In this document: positions 40,458 through 50,027 of the stretch, in pieces | Layout of the letters: each line of letters begins with the position of its first letter | Numbering within the stretch: the stretch's first letter is position 1 | Assembly (NCBI RefSeq): GCF_000714545.1 | Contig: NZ_AUNB01000012.1 | Location: 1-64,000, forward strand | From: Thioclava indica | GTDB lineage: Bacteria; Pseudomonadota; Alphaproteobacteria; Rhodobacterales; Rhodobacteraceae | Length of the DNA: 64,000 nt | Reading direction: 5' to 3' | Notes under the pieces: generated by a model | What the model saw: the letters and a program-made list of their open reading frames with translations, nothing else | Told to the model about the DNA's origin: nothing | Databases searched by the model: none | Program-made: the position numbers and the translations under genes

Positions 40458-43283
40458 ATGCAAACCGGGCGGATCACGGCCGTGCTGGGGCCGACCAATA
40501 CCGGCAAAACCCATTACGCGATTGAACGGATGCTGGCGCATCGCACCGGGGTGATCGGGCTGCCGCTGCGTCTGCTGGCGCGCGAGGTCTATGACCGGAT
40601 CGTGGCGCAACGTGGGCCGTCGGTGGTGGCGCTGGTCACCGGCGAAGAGCGAATCGTGCCCGATCGCACGCAATATTGGGTGGCCACGACCGAGGCGATG
40701 CCAACGGGAATCGGCGCTGATTTTCTGGCAATCGATGAGATCCAGCTATGCGGCGACCCCGAGCGCGGGCATGTGTTCACCGACCGGTTGCTCAACGCGC
40801 GCGGCCTGCATGAGACGCTATTCCTAGGGTCTGAAACCATGCGCGGGGCAATTGCGGCGCTGGTGCCCAAGGCGCAATTTGCCAAACGCGAGCGGTTTTC
40901 CGAGCTGACCTATTCGGGGTCAAAAAAGATTTCGCGGATGAAGCCGCGCTCGGCCATCGTCGGTTTCTCGGTGGAAAACACCTATGCGATGGCCGAACTG
41001 ATCCGGCGGCAAAAGGGCGGCTGTGCGGTGGTGATGGGGGCGCTCAGCCCGCGCACCCGCAATGCGCAGGTCGAGATGTATCAAAACGGCGATGTCGATT
41101 ATCTGGTGGCCACTGACGCAATCGGGATGGGGCTGAACCTGGATATTGATCATGTCGCGTTCTCGGCTACGGCGAAATTCGACGGTCGCCGGATGCGCCC
41201 ACTGTTTCCCTATGAGCTGGCGCAGATCGCGGGGCGGGCAGGGCGCCACACCACCGATGGCACCTTTGGCGTGACCGGAGAGGCGCGCCCGCTGCCCCCT
41301 GAAATCGTTGAGGCGATTGAAAATCACCGCTTTGCGCCGTTGCAACGGCTGCAATGGCGCAATTCGCGGCTGGAATTTGGCACGCTGGATCGCCTGATTG
41401 GCTCTCTTGAGGCCCGCCCCGAGGGCGAATGGTTGACCAAAGGGCGCGAGGCAGACGATCTGCGCGCGCTCAAGCAGCTTGGCGAAGACCCCGAGACGCG
41501 CGACCGCATCACTAGCCCCAAAGATGTGCAATTGCTGTGGGATGTGTGCCGAATCCCGGATTTCCGCTCGATTTCCGAGGCCGAGCATGCGACCCTTTTG
41601 ACGCGGATTTTCGGCTTTCTGCATTCTGGGCGCGGTGTGCCGTCTGACTGGCTGGCGCGTCAGATTGAACGGATTGACCGCACGGGGGGCGATATTGATA
41701 CGCTCTCGCGCAGGCTCGCTTTTATCCGCACCTGGACCTATGTTGCGCAGCGCAAAGGCTGGGTTGATGACGAAAGCCATTGGCGCGAGGCGACTCGCGC
41801 TGTAGAAGACCGCCTGTCAGATGCGCTCCACGGCGCGCTGACCCAACGATTTGTGGACCGGCGCACGTCAGTGCTGCTGCGCCGGCTCAAGCAGAAGGAG
41901 ACCCTCGTGGCCGAGGTGAACGACAAGGGCGAAGTGACGGTCGAGGGCGAATTCGCCGGCCGTCTTGAAGGGTTCCGGTTCCGTCAGGATGAGACCGGAT
42001 CACCCGATGAGGCGAAAATGCTTGCCCGTGCGGCCTATGAGGCGCTCGCACCCGAATTTAATCTGCGCGCGGATCGCTTCTACAACGCGCCCGACACCGA
42101 GATGGATTTCACCGAGCAGGGGGGCCTGATGTGGGGCACCACGGCGGTGGGCAAGCTGGTCAAGGGCGGCGATGTGATGCGCCCGACCGTGCAGGCGTTC
42201 GTCGACGACGAGGCAGGATCCGATGTGGCCGAAAAGGTCACGCGCCGTTTGCAGCATTTCATCGACCGCAAGGTTGCCGCCCTGTTCGAGCCGCTTCTCG
42301 CGATGAGCCGTGATGAGGCGCTGACCGGTTTGGCGCGGGGATTTGCGTTCCGTCTGGTCGAGGCGCTGGGCATCTTGCCGCGCGATCAGGTTGCTTCCGA
42401 GGTCAAGGAGCTGGATCAAGAGGCGCGTGGCGCCCTGCGCAAACATGGCGTGCGCTTTGGCCAATACACGATCTTTATGCCCGTGTTGCTGAAACCCGCG
42501 CCGACCCGGCTGCGGCTGGTGCTGGCCTCGCTTTGGGACGGGCGCGATGAATTTCCCGAAAGCCCGCCTCCGGGTCTGGTGACGATCCCCAATATCGAAG
42601 GGTTCGAGCCTGAGGCCTATCGTCTGTCGGGCTATCGTCCCGCAGGTGCGCGCGCGATCCGCATCGACATGCTGGAGCGGTTGGCCGATCTGCTGCGTGC
42701 GCAAGACAGCCGTGGCGGGTTTGAGGGTAATCCCGACATGCTCTCGATTACCGGCATGACGCTGGAACAATTCGCTGATCTGATGGGCGGCTTGGGCTAT
42801 AAGGCCGAAAAGGGCGAGCGCGCCAAAGTTAAACCTGCGGCCTTGGAAAAGGCCGAAGAGGCCGCGAGCGCCGAGGCGTTGGGCAATGAATTGGCGGTTG
42901 AGGCCGAGGCCGAAACCGGTGGCGGAGACACGACGCCCGAGACCCACCCCGAAGCCGAGGCCGCTGCCGAAGCAGGGGGCGACATGATCGCGCCTGCGGA
43001 TGTGCCCGGCGATGAGCTTGAGGTGTTTTACACCTTCACCTGGGCGCCGCGCCCGCGGGCCAACAACCGCCCGCCCCGTCGTGAGGGCGGCAAATCCGAT
43101 GCGCCGCGGGGTGATCGCAAAGGCGGACGTCCGCAAGGCAAGTCCTTTGACAAAAAGGGCGGCAAGAAGGGTGGCAAACCCGACCAAGCGCGCAACTTCG
43201 AGGCGCGCCCGCCCAAGAAAGACAAGCCGATCGACCCGGACAACCCGTTCGCCGTGCTGGCTGCCCTCAAGGACAAGAAGTAA
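40458..43283 (+). CDS. SUV3-like DExD/H-box RNA helicase with a disordered C-terminal tail
   Basis: The 941-residue helicase resembles mitochondrial SUV3. Walker A is GPTNTGKTH (residues 11-19), the DExH motif is DEIQ (93-96), and motif VI is QIAGRAGRH (256-264). ATDAIGMGLNLDIDHVAF precedes it. A large helical middle follows. From about residue 800 the chain becomes low-complexity: an acidic Glu/Ala stretch, then a Lys/Gly/Arg/Asp-rich part (KKGGKKGGKPDQ) before the end KPIDPDNPFAVLAALKDKK. It probably unwinds RNA. The S4 RNA-binding gene follows within 13 bases. Confidence 0.93.
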   Translation: MQTGRITAVLGPTNTGKTHYAIERMLAHRTGVIGLPLRLLAREVYDRIVAQRGPSVVALVTGEERIVPDRTQYWVATTEAMPTGIGADFLAIDEIQLCGDPERGHVFTDRLLNARGLHETLFLGSETMRGAIAALVPKAQFAKRERFSELTYSGSKKISRMKPRSAIVGFSVENTYAMAELIRRQKGGCAVVMGALSPRTRNAQVEMYQNGDVDYLVATDAIGMGLNLDIDHVAFSATAKFDGRRMRPLFPYELAQIAGRAGRHTTDGTFGVTGEARPLPPEIVEAIENHRFAPLQRLQWRNSRLEFGTLDRLIGSLEARPEGEWLTKGREADDLRALKQLGEDPETRDRITSPKDVQLLWDVCRIPDFRSISEAEHATLLTRIFGFLHSGRGVPSDWLARQIERIDRTGGDIDTLSRRLAFIRTWTYVAQRKGWVDDESHWREATRAVEDRLSDALHGALTQRFVDRRTSVLLRRLKQKETLVAEVNDKGEVTVEGEFAGRLEGFRFRQDETGSPDEAKMLARAAYEALAPEFNLRADRFYNAPDTEMDFTEQGGLMWGTTAVGKLVKGGDVMRPTVQAFVDDEAGSDVAEKVTRRLQHFIDRKVAALFEPLLAMSRDEALTGLARGFAFRLVEALGILPRDQVASEVKELDQEARGALRKHGVRFGQYTIFMPVLLKPAPTRLRLVLASLWDGRDEFPESPPPGLVTIPNIEGFEPEAYRLSGYRPAGARAIRIDMLERLADLLRAQDSRGGFEGNPDMLSITGMTLEQFADLMGGLGYKAEKGERAKVKPAALEKAEEAASAEALGNELAVEAEAETGGGDTTPETHPEAEAAAEAGGDMIAPADVPGDELEVFYTFTWAPRPRANNRPPRREGGKSDAPRGDRKGGRPQGKSFDKKGGKKGGKPDQARNFEARPPKKDKPIDPDNPFAVLAALKDKK

Positions 43284-43295
43284 GCGCGCGCGGCC

Positions 43296-43574
43296 ATGGC
43301 TGACGCCCCCGAGCGCATCCGTATTGACAAGTGGCTCTGGCACGCGCGGTTTTGCAAGACCCGCGCGCTGGCTCAGGAGTTGGTGAGCGGCAAGCGGGTG
43401 CGCGTGAACGGGGCGCGCATCGACAAGCCGGGGCGCGCGGTGGGGCCGGGCGATGTGCTGACCTTGCGGCTTGGGACAGATGTGCGGCTTGTTCGCGTGC
43501 TGGACTGTGGCGAACGACGCGGCCCGGCCAGCGAGGCACAAACCTTGTATGAGCCGCTTGACCCTGAGCCCTGA
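43296..43574 (+). CDS. S4-domain RNA-binding protein (Hsp15-like)
   Basis: The 92-residue protein is essentially one S4 domain: IRIDKWLWHARFCKTRALAQELVSGKRVRVNG (positions 8-39, seen in parts) followed by PGDVLTLRLG and a short tail. It fits the heat-shock protein 15 group, which binds 50S subunits that carry nascent chains. It is translated directly after the helicase gene, so both may act on ribosomal RNA. The order helicase, S4, FdxA, CarD is one I recall as conserved in alphaproteobacteria. Confidence 0.92.
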   Translation: MADAPERIRIDKWLWHARFCKTRALAQELVSGKRVRVNGARIDKPGRAVGPGDVLTLRLGTDVRLVRVLDCGERRGPASEAQTLYEPLDPEP

Positions 43575-43679
43575 GCGGAGAACGCGCGCGATGTCGCAGG
43601 GAAATCCGCGCCAATCTCTTGAAACACGCCTCTAGCCCCGATAGGACAGAAGCAGAGGCTGTAACATCGGGATTTCGCC

Positions 43680-44018
43680 ATGACCTATGTCGTCATCGAT
43701 AACTGCATCAACTGCAAATATACCGACTGTGTCGAAGTCTGCCCGGTGGACTGTTTCTACGAGGGTGAGAACACGTTGGTAATCCATCCCGATGAGTGCA
43801 TCGACTGTGGTGTGTGTGAGCCCGAATGCCCCGCTGACGCGATTCGCCCTGATACCGAACCGGGAATGGATAGCTGGGTCGAGTTGAACCGGAAATATTC
43901 CGAGCTTTGGCCGGTGATCACGCAGAAAAAAGATCAGATGCCCGAGGCCGAGAAATACGACGGCGAGACAGGCAAGCTGGAGAAATACTTTTCCGAGGCG
44001 CCCGGCGAAGGCGATTGA
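43680..44018 (+). CDS. fdxA: Seven-iron ferredoxin FdxA
   Basis: The 112-residue ferredoxin has nine cysteines at 9, 12, 17, 21, 25, 40, 43, 46 and 50. By comparison with Azotobacter ferredoxin I, Cys9, 17 and 50 would hold a 3Fe-4S cluster and Cys21, 40, 43 and 46 the 4Fe-4S cluster. The segment EPECPADAI and the acidic tail are typical. It carries low-potential electrons in the cytoplasm; its partner here is unknown. The start ATG overlaps a weak ribosome site. The CarD gene follows after a 330-base gap. Confidence 0.95.
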   Translation: MTYVVIDNCINCKYTDCVEVCPVDCFYEGENTLVIHPDECIDCGVCEPECPADAIRPDTEPGMDSWVELNRKYSELWPVITQKKDQMPEAEKYDGETGKLEKYFSEAPGEGD

Positions 44019-44348
44019 TCTGCGCAGTGATTCTGTAACAATCAGTGTGTAGGGGGTGATTCGCACTCTGTCATGCGGGTGTTACGTTGCGGCAAGTGGC
44101 CGAAATCACAGCGTAACCCATTGAAAAGATGCGGCCTCACGAAAGCGCGAGCGCATCGCGCTTTAAAATGCATGCATTTCTTGCTATATTAAACCTCGAA
44201 TAGAGCGTCGACCCCACCTTCCCCTACGCATGCTCGCCAGTGGAAGCCGATCTCTCAGCTTGGAACGAACGCAGTGCTTTTGGCGCTGTGGTCGTTTTTT
44301 GTTCGCTTGATGCCGGGGTTTGATTCTCGTTGCAAGGAAGCGAACCGC
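44019..44348. other. 330-base interval between fdxA and carD
   Basis: No gene is supported. A perfect 9-bp hairpin AAAGCGCGA (44142-44150) / TCGCGCTTT (44156-44164) with a 5-base loop may end the fdxA transcript. After it comes an AT-rich patch with TATATT at 44185-44190 that could be the carD -10, though no good -35 is placed 17 bases ahead. The remaining leader to the carD ATG at 44349 is long (about 150 bases) and without obvious structure. Confidence 0.45.
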
Positions 44349-44858
44349 ATGACCAAAACCAAAAAGTCCGAATTCAGTCCCGATGATTTCGTTGTTTACC
44401 CTGCGCATGGGGTCGGCAAGATCATGTCTATCGAGGAACAGGAAATCGCCGGGCTCAAACTTGAGCTGTTCGTGATTTCCTTCGAGAAGGACAAGATGAC
44501 CCTTCGCGTCCCCACGCATAAAGCGACCGAAGTGGGTATGCGCAGCCTGTCCTCGCCCGATATCGTGACCAAGGCGCTTGAGACCCTCAAGGGCAAGGCC
44601 AAGGTCAAGCGCGCGATGTGGTCGCGCCGCGCCCAGGAATATGAGCAAAAGATCAATTCCGGCGACCTTTTGGCGATTGCCGAAGTGGTGCGCGATTTGC
44701 ACCGCAGCGACGATCAGCGCGAGCAGTCGTATTCCGAGCGTCAGCTTTACGAAGCCGCGCTTGAGCGTCTGACCCGCGAAGTTGCCGCCGTTTCCGGCAC
44801 GGATGAGACCCACGCCGCGCAAACTGTCGGTGACGTCTTGATTGGCCGCGCTGCCTGA
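44349..44858 (+). CDS. carD: CarD family transcriptional regulator
   Basis: The 169-residue protein binds RNA polymerase and stabilises open promoter complexes. The N-terminal RNA-polymerase-interaction domain (about residues 10-65) has FVVYPAHGVGKI and LFVISFEKDKMTLRVP. The C-terminal helical domain includes MWSRRAQEYEQKINSGD and LAIAEVVRDLHR, followed by SYSERQLYEAALERL. The start ATG follows AAGGAAGCG. A strong terminator ends the gene. Alphaproteobacterial CarD typically raises rRNA and ribosomal gene transcription; the GC-rich start regions of the rpmB and tRNA-Tyr promoters in this window would suit that. Confidence 0.95.
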   Translation: MTKTKKSEFSPDDFVVYPAHGVGKIMSIEEQEIAGLKLELFVISFEKDKMTLRVPTHKATEVGMRSLSSPDIVTKALETLKGKAKVKRAMWSRRAQEYEQKINSGDLLAIAEVVRDLHRSDDQREQSYSERQLYEAALERLTREVAAVSGTDETHAAQTVGDVLIGRAA

Positions 44859-44881
44859 TCTGAAAACTGCGATGATGTTAC

Positions 44882-44911
44882 AAACGCGAGGCTCACGGGC
44901 CTCGCGTTTTT
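44882..44911 (+). terminator. Intrinsic terminator of carD
   Basis: The arms AAACGCGAGGC (44882-44892) and GCCTCGCGTTT (44899-44909) pair perfectly over TCACGG, followed by a T-run. Confidence 0.88.
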
Positions 44912-45002
44912 CGTTTCCGGCCTAGCGTGTCGCGGCCATCCATGCGCTTACGACAAATTTCAGACCTAACCGACCCCGCCGCCATGTTACGCGCGTTGCA
45001 CA

Positions 45003-46895
45003 TCACGCATCTTGGCCGCCCTCCAGTGTGCCGGGGCTTTCGTGATCGTCTTCTTCCTTGGCGTCGCGCCTGCGATATTGCTCCATCATCGCGGCTTCCA
45101 ACTCGGTGTTCAGTTCCTTGGTGCGCGCGATATAGGCGGCGTTTTGTTCCACTGGCACGCCGGGTTTCCAAACCTGCGCCAGATCGCGCACGGCCGCACG
45201 GTCGAGTTTGAAAAACAGCTTTTCCAATTCCGCCGCCTCAAATTCTGACAAGCCGGAATTTTCCAGCACATAGCGACCTGCGCGCAGGCTGGAATCAAAC
45301 ATCTCGCGCACGATGTCATTCGCCCCCGCCTTATAGAGATCAAAGACATGGGTGCGGTCACGCGAGCGCGCGATGATGTGCAGATCGGGGCGGATGCGGC
45401 GGGCATAACGCACCAGTTCCGTCGTCTTGTCGCGCCCGTCCAGTGCGACGACCAGCACTCGCGCTTCTGCAATGCCAGCAGCGGCCAGCAGGTCGGGGCG
45501 CGTCGGGTCGCCGAAATAGCCCTTAAACCCGAAGGTGCGCATCAACTGGATCGTGCGCAGGTCATTGTCGATCACGGTCGTGCGCAGCCCCGACATTGTC
45601 ACCAGCCGGTTCACCACCTGCCCAAAACGGCCCACGCCCGCGATGATCACCGGCTGGTGCTCGTCGATATCATCGGGGTCGGGCGCTTTGTCGGCGCGTG
45701 CAAATCGCGCGATTTGATCGTGCAAGATGAACAGCAGCGGGGTGATCAGCATCGACAGCGCGATCACCACCAGCACCTTTTCCGCCAGCGGAGTGGGCAG
45801 GATGCGCTGCACCACCGCGAAAGACACAAGGACGAAGCCGAATTCACCCGCCTGCGCCAAGCTGAGCGTGAATAGCGAGCGATCCGATCCGTGCAGTTTG
45901 AACAGCCGTGACAGCCCGTACAGCACCGCCGATTTCAGCGCGACGAGCAAAATCACCAGCCCCGCAATGTCCCACGGCTGCGCGACAATCACATCGAAAT
46001 TGATCCCCGCGCCAACGGTGATGAAAAACAGCCCCATCAGCAGGCCCTTAAACGGCTCGATATCGCTTTCCAACTCGTGCTTGAACTCGCTATCGGCCAG
46101 CACGACGCCTGCCAGAAACGTGCCAAGCGCGGGTGAAAGGCCGACAAGGTTCATCAGGCTTGCGATGCCGACGACAATCAGCAGCGCCATCGCCGTGTTG
46201 ATTTCGCGCAGCTTGGCGGTCTGGACAAACTTAAAGAGCGGACGGATCAAGTAATGCCCCATCAGCACCGTCAAAGCGACGGCGGCCAGCGTAATCAGCG
46301 TGACACCCCATCCTGGCAACGAGTCGATCAGCTGCCCCACGACATGAGTGCCGTGATCAGCCTTGGCCACGGCCCGCGCGCCCGGCAATGCCAGCAGCGG
46401 CATCAGTGCGAGCATCGGGATGACTGCGATATCCTGCGTCAGCAGCACCGCAAAGGCTGATCGCCCGCCCGCCGTCTGCATCAGCCGTTTTTCATTGAGC
46501 GTTTGCAAAACGATCGCGGTCGAACTCAGCGACATCACCATGCCAAGCGCAACGGCGACACGAATATCCTCGCCCATCGCCATAACGATCCCCGTGACCA
46601 GCGTCATCGTGATTGCGACCTGCAAGCCTCCCAAACCAATCAGCTTGTCGCGCATTGCCCAAAGCGCGCGGGGTTGCAGTTCCAGCCCGATCAAGAACAG
46701 CATCATCACCACGCCAAATTCCGCGAAATGCTGCAGATCGGTCATCTCGGTGCCCGACAGGCCAGTGACCGGCCCGATCAGGATCCCCGCCAGCAAATAG
46801 CCCAGCACCGATCCCAGCCCTGCGCGCGTCGCCAAAGGCACGGCGACAACCATCGCAATCAGATAGAGCGTTGCGTAAAAGAGAAAGCTTTCCAT
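45003..46895 (-). CDS. KefB/KefC-like CPA2 cation:proton antiporter
   Basis: The 630-residue protein has about twelve membrane helices (1-390), with LGYLLAGILIGPVTGL near the start and GVVLADSEFKHELESDIEPFKGLLMGLFF in the middle. A cytoplasmic RCK/TrkA-N domain (about 415-540) then carries GVGRFGQVVNRL and VIDND for NAD(H) binding. The C-terminal tail is charged and helical. KefB/KefC export potassium under glutathione-adduct control. Here no KefF/G partner lies adjacent, so the activator is unknown. The ATG at 46895 agrees with the first membrane helix (ESFLFYATLYLIAMVV). Confidence 0.9.
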   Translation of the reverse strand: MESFLFYATLYLIAMVVAVPLATRAGLGSVLGYLLAGILIGPVTGLSGTEMTDLQHFAEFGVVMMLFLIGLELQPRALWAMRDKLIGLGGLQVAITMTLVTGIVMAMGEDIRVAVALGMVMSLSSTAIVLQTLNEKRLMQTAGGRSAFAVLLTQDIAVIPMLALMPLLALPGARAVAKADHGTHVVGQLIDSLPGWGVTLITLAAVALTVLMGHYLIRPLFKFVQTAKLREINTAMALLIVVGIASLMNLVGLSPALGTFLAGVVLADSEFKHELESDIEPFKGLLMGLFFITVGAGINFDVIVAQPWDIAGLVILLVALKSAVLYGLSRLFKLHGSDRSLFTLSLAQAGEFGFVLVSFAVVQRILPTPLAEKVLVVIALSMLITPLLFILHDQIARFARADKAPDPDDIDEHQPVIIAGVGRFGQVVNRLVTMSGLRTTVIDNDLRTIQLMRTFGFKGYFGDPTRPDLLAAAGIAEARVLVVALDGRDKTTELVRYARRIRPDLHIIARSRDRTHVFDLYKAGANDIVREMFDSSLRAGRYVLENSGLSEFEAAELEKLFFKLDRAAVRDLAQVWKPGVPVEQNAAYIARTKELNTELEAAMMEQYRRRDAKEEDDHESPGTLEGGQDA

Positions 46896-47033
46896 AGCCT
46901 TGATGGTCCTTGATGCGCTTGGAGGCGCCTTGAAACGCACACGCTGGGCGGCGCTTTTGCAGTCCTCGCGCAAGGGTAATCACAGTGCGGGCAGGCGCAA
47001 GAGCCCAAGCGCTTTGCCAAAAGGCGAGCCGCT

Positions 47034-50027
47034 TTAAGGTAGCTGAAGCGTGTAGCTGCGTGACCCTTTCGCGTAGGTCAATTGCGTCGAGCCAATCGCT
47101 GTAACCCTGCCGCCATCCAACCTGTCGCCAACCCCGACTTTCACGAATTTCCCGTTCTTGAGACGCACCAAGGCGCGCCGACTCGAGGACGATCCGTAAA
47201 GTCCGATCAGGTTGACCTGGCGCAGGTTGATCACGTTCTTTTCGGTGGCTTGACGGGCGACCGAGGCCGAGGTGGGCAAGCGCGGCGCGGGTTTCACCGG
47301 TTCAGGCTCGTCGATCTCCACCGGCGCGGCTTTGCGTGCGGGCGCTGCTGCGGCTGTGGGCCTGCTGGGCGCGGGTTCGGCTGCGATGGCTGCGGCCAGC
47401 GCGCTTTCGACCGAGCGCGCAAAATTGCGCGGCTTGATCGGCGGGCGGGCCGAGGCCGCGACGGCAAGCGGCGAGGCATCGGCAAACGGGTCGCTTGGCG
47501 CGTCAGCAGCCGCAGGAGCCGGTTGCGCGCTCGATTGTACGCTTTCGGGGCGCGCATCCGGGCGCAATCCGGCCAGTCGCGTGTCGGCCACAGTCGGCGC
47601 GGGCGTCAGGGCCGCATCCTCATCAGGCGCGCTTTGAGCCTTGCTCGAGATCGCCGCCGGTCGCAGCACCGGGCGCGCCTCTGCCAGCGCCGGGTCATTG
47701 GCTGCAGGCAGCGGCGCGGGTGTCACCGCCGCCGGGGTCACCGCCGCAGGTGTTGCCAGCGCAGCGGGGCGGCTTGTGGGGCGAAATGCTGCCAGTTCGG
47801 GCAGCGCTGCAAGCGTGTCGCTGGGGCGCAATGGCGCGGGCGGTTGCGTGGCGCTCCACGCTTGCGCCACGCTTTCGGGACGCGTTCCCGGCACGATATC
47901 AGGCTTGCCCGCAAACAGTGTGAAACCACCGGGCATCGGCACGCCTTCGGGTGTGGGCGTGACCAAAGGCGCGGCGGGCGGCGCAGGTTCGGGGGCAACC
48001 GTGGCGCTTTCTTGCGGGGCGCTGGGTGGGGGTAGAGGTGGCGCATCAAAGGCCGGCATCTCGCTGGGCGGCAAGGGCGGAAGGGCAGCCGTTTGCGTGT
48101 CGCCCGCCGGTTCTGGCGCGTTGGTATCGGGCGTTTCGGGCGCAGGGGCCGGGGGGCTCGCGATTTGCGTCTCGGGGGCGGGCGGCGTTGGCGTAGAGGC
48201 GACCATCGGCGTTGACGCCGCGGGCACATCCGGCGTCAGCGCAGCGGGCGGAACTACGGCGATTTGGTCTTGCGGCGCAGGTGCGCTCTCGTCGCTGAGG
48301 AAGTTGGTCCACAGCGCGATGATGGCCAGAAACAGCACCAGCGCGCCGATCAGACTTGCGCCTAGATAGCGTGGCTTGCCCCCGACATCGCGCCGCTTCT
48401 GCGCCCCGAAAACGGTGGTTTCCGCGGGAGGCTCGACGGCGCTTTGCGCGGGTTTCCGCGGCGCGTTCTTGGTGGGCGTGGCTTTGGCCATACGCGCCTT
48501 GGCGGACAGAGCGACCGCACCAAGCGCGGCGGTTCCGCTGAGGCCCTTTTTTGCAACCTGTTTTAGCGTGTTCTTGCCGGATTTCAGGGCGGTTTGGCTG
48601 TCAGAAACGGGTTCAGAGTCTGGCAGATCCAGCCCCGGAGCAGTGATCCCCGCCTCGCCTGTCAGGATTTTCTTGCGCTCGGGTTGCGGCGGGCTAAGAC
48701 GGCCAACGCCCCCAAGCTTGGGCACATTCGCGTGTGTCGGCTCACTTGGCGTTTGCGCGTCGGGGTTTTGTTCGGCTGTGCTTTGGCCCTTCGCCGCGCG
48801 CGAGCTGGAAAATGCGCTTACGGCGGCGAGCGCAGCAATGGCCTCGCTGGATAAGGGCTTGGCGGTGGATTGGGCGGCTTCAGGTTCCGCTGGCTCCGGC
48901 GTGAGGTCTGGCGCGTCATTTGCCGCATCGTTTTGCGCCGGTTCGGGCGCTTTTACGGGCGGGGACGCGGGCTGATCCAAAGCGGCGAGGTCGGCGAGAT
49001 CGTCTTGACTGATCTCTTCGGGCGGATCAACGGGATCGGGCGTCTGCGTCGCGGCGGAGGCATCAGGGGCCGCGGTTTGTGTATCCTCGGGGGGCAGATC
49101 TGGCGCGGCGGGCTCACGCGGCGGCGTCGGGTCAAGCGGCGCGTCCGTCACCTTTGGCAGCGCGTCTTCGATGGGCGCGTCGGGTTCTATCTGCGCTTCG
49201 GGCTCCGCCGCGATTTCGGCGTCAGGCTCGGCCTCGGTTTGAGCGGCGTCGGTCGTCATTGTTTCGACGTCCGGATCAGCCTTAGCCGCATCCTCCGCCT
49301 GTTCGTGACCCGCGCTTTCGGCCTCAACCGCTTCATCGGCTTGCGCCAGATCCGGCGCGGTAGCCGTGTCTATTTCGGCAGGAGCCTCAGACGGCTCCTC
49401 GACACGCGCAGGCTCAATCTCTGCAACTGGCTCGGCTTCTGAGACAGGTGCCACGTCAGCGTCTTGCGGCTCGGGGGGCTGCTGAGTGAACTCCGCCAAC
49501 GGCATCATGTCGCGCTCGACCTGCGCGCCCTCGGGAAGATAATTTGCCGCGTTTGCACTCAGGCCAAACCAAGGCTCGCCGGTGAAATCGCCTGCCATCG
49601 GGATCGCCACGAAGCAGATTGGCGCAAAGCCGTGCGATTGCGCAAATGCCTCGGCCTCGACCAGTGTCTCGCGCGCCACAACTGCGACCTGCACGGTTTG
49701 GCGTGTGCCGACCCAATCATACACTAAATCAGACACTTGATAGGGCGTCATGCCCTCTAACGCGGCTTCAATCTGGGTGCGGCGCTGCGCGGGGCTGGGG
49801 CCGGGCGCGTAGATCGCGGTATACAGGATTTGCGAGGCCGGAATCACCAGTTTCGCCATAACCCCTTTGGGCGCAAGGCTTTGCGCCTGTCGCCGTAGGG
49901 CCGCCAATTCGCCCGCTAAATCCGCAGCCTCAAGCGAGACCTCACCAAGGCGCGCCCAGCCCGCACGCGTGCGATGCGCCAGGCCAATGCCGTCATGTGA
50001 GAGGATAAGTGCGAATTCGGGCTTCAT
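47034..50027 (-). CDS. Large GspL/PilM-like plus GspC/PilP-like fused membrane protein (hypothetical)
   Basis: The 997-residue protein has three parts. The N-terminus (about 1-180) resembles the cytoplasmic fold of GspL/PilM (LVIPASQILYTAIYAPG, QIEAALEGMTPYQVSDLVYDWVG). An acidic Pro/Ala-rich linker follows, then one membrane helix near residue 560 (YLGASLIGALVLFLAIIALW). A long periplasmic Pro/Ala-rich linker with repeated RP-x-AR segments leads to a C-terminal domain (about 930-997; NLRQVNLIGLYGSSSSRRALVRL, GVGDRLDGGRVTAIGSTQLTY) like the GspC HR or PilP domain. No other secretion or pilus gene is nearby. The role is unknown. The low complexity makes annotation names such as translation initiation factor unreliable. 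Confidence 0.8.
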   Translation of the reverse strand: MKPEFALILSHDGIGLAHRTRAGWARLGEVSLEAADLAGELAALRRQAQSLAPKGVMAKLVIPASQILYTAIYAPGPSPAQRRTQIEAALEGMTPYQVSDLVYDWVGTRQTVQVAVVARETLVEAEAFAQSHGFAPICFVAIPMAGDFTGEPWFGLSANAANYLPEGAQVERDMMPLAEFTQQPPEPQDADVAPVSEAEPVAEIEPARVEEPSEAPAEIDTATAPDLAQADEAVEAESAGHEQAEDAAKADPDVETMTTDAAQTEAEPDAEIAAEPEAQIEPDAPIEDALPKVTDAPLDPTPPREPAAPDLPPEDTQTAAPDASAATQTPDPVDPPEEISQDDLADLAALDQPASPPVKAPEPAQNDAANDAPDLTPEPAEPEAAQSTAKPLSSEAIAALAAVSAFSSSRAAKGQSTAEQNPDAQTPSEPTHANVPKLGGVGRLSPPQPERKKILTGEAGITAPGLDLPDSEPVSDSQTALKSGKNTLKQVAKKGLSGTAALGAVALSAKARMAKATPTKNAPRKPAQSAVEPPAETTVFGAQKRRDVGGKPRYLGASLIGALVLFLAIIALWTNFLSDESAPAPQDQIAVVPPAALTPDVPAASTPMVASTPTPPAPETQIASPPAPAPETPDTNAPEPAGDTQTAALPPLPPSEMPAFDAPPLPPPSAPQESATVAPEPAPPAAPLVTPTPEGVPMPGGFTLFAGKPDIVPGTRPESVAQAWSATQPPAPLRPSDTLAALPELAAFRPTSRPAALATPAAVTPAAVTPAPLPAANDPALAEARPVLRPAAISSKAQSAPDEDAALTPAPTVADTRLAGLRPDARPESVQSSAQPAPAAADAPSDPFADASPLAVAASARPPIKPRNFARSVESALAAAIAAEPAPSRPTAAAAPARKAAPVEIDEPEPVKPAPRLPTSASVARQATEKNVINLRQVNLIGLYGSSSSRRALVRLKNGKFVKVGVGDRLDGGRVTAIGSTQLTYAKGSRSYTLQLP

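Noticed and set aside
42000-43541. Very long open frame (513 codons) antisense to the SUV3-like helicase.
   Set aside because: It is a mirror of a strongly biased GC-rich gene; the sense frame has full helicase motifs and the antisense product has none.
47082-48369. Long plus-strand open frames opposite the 997-aa gene.
   Set aside because: They are Arg/Gly/Ser-rich mirror translations of the Pro/Ala linker and carry no ribosome site or domain.
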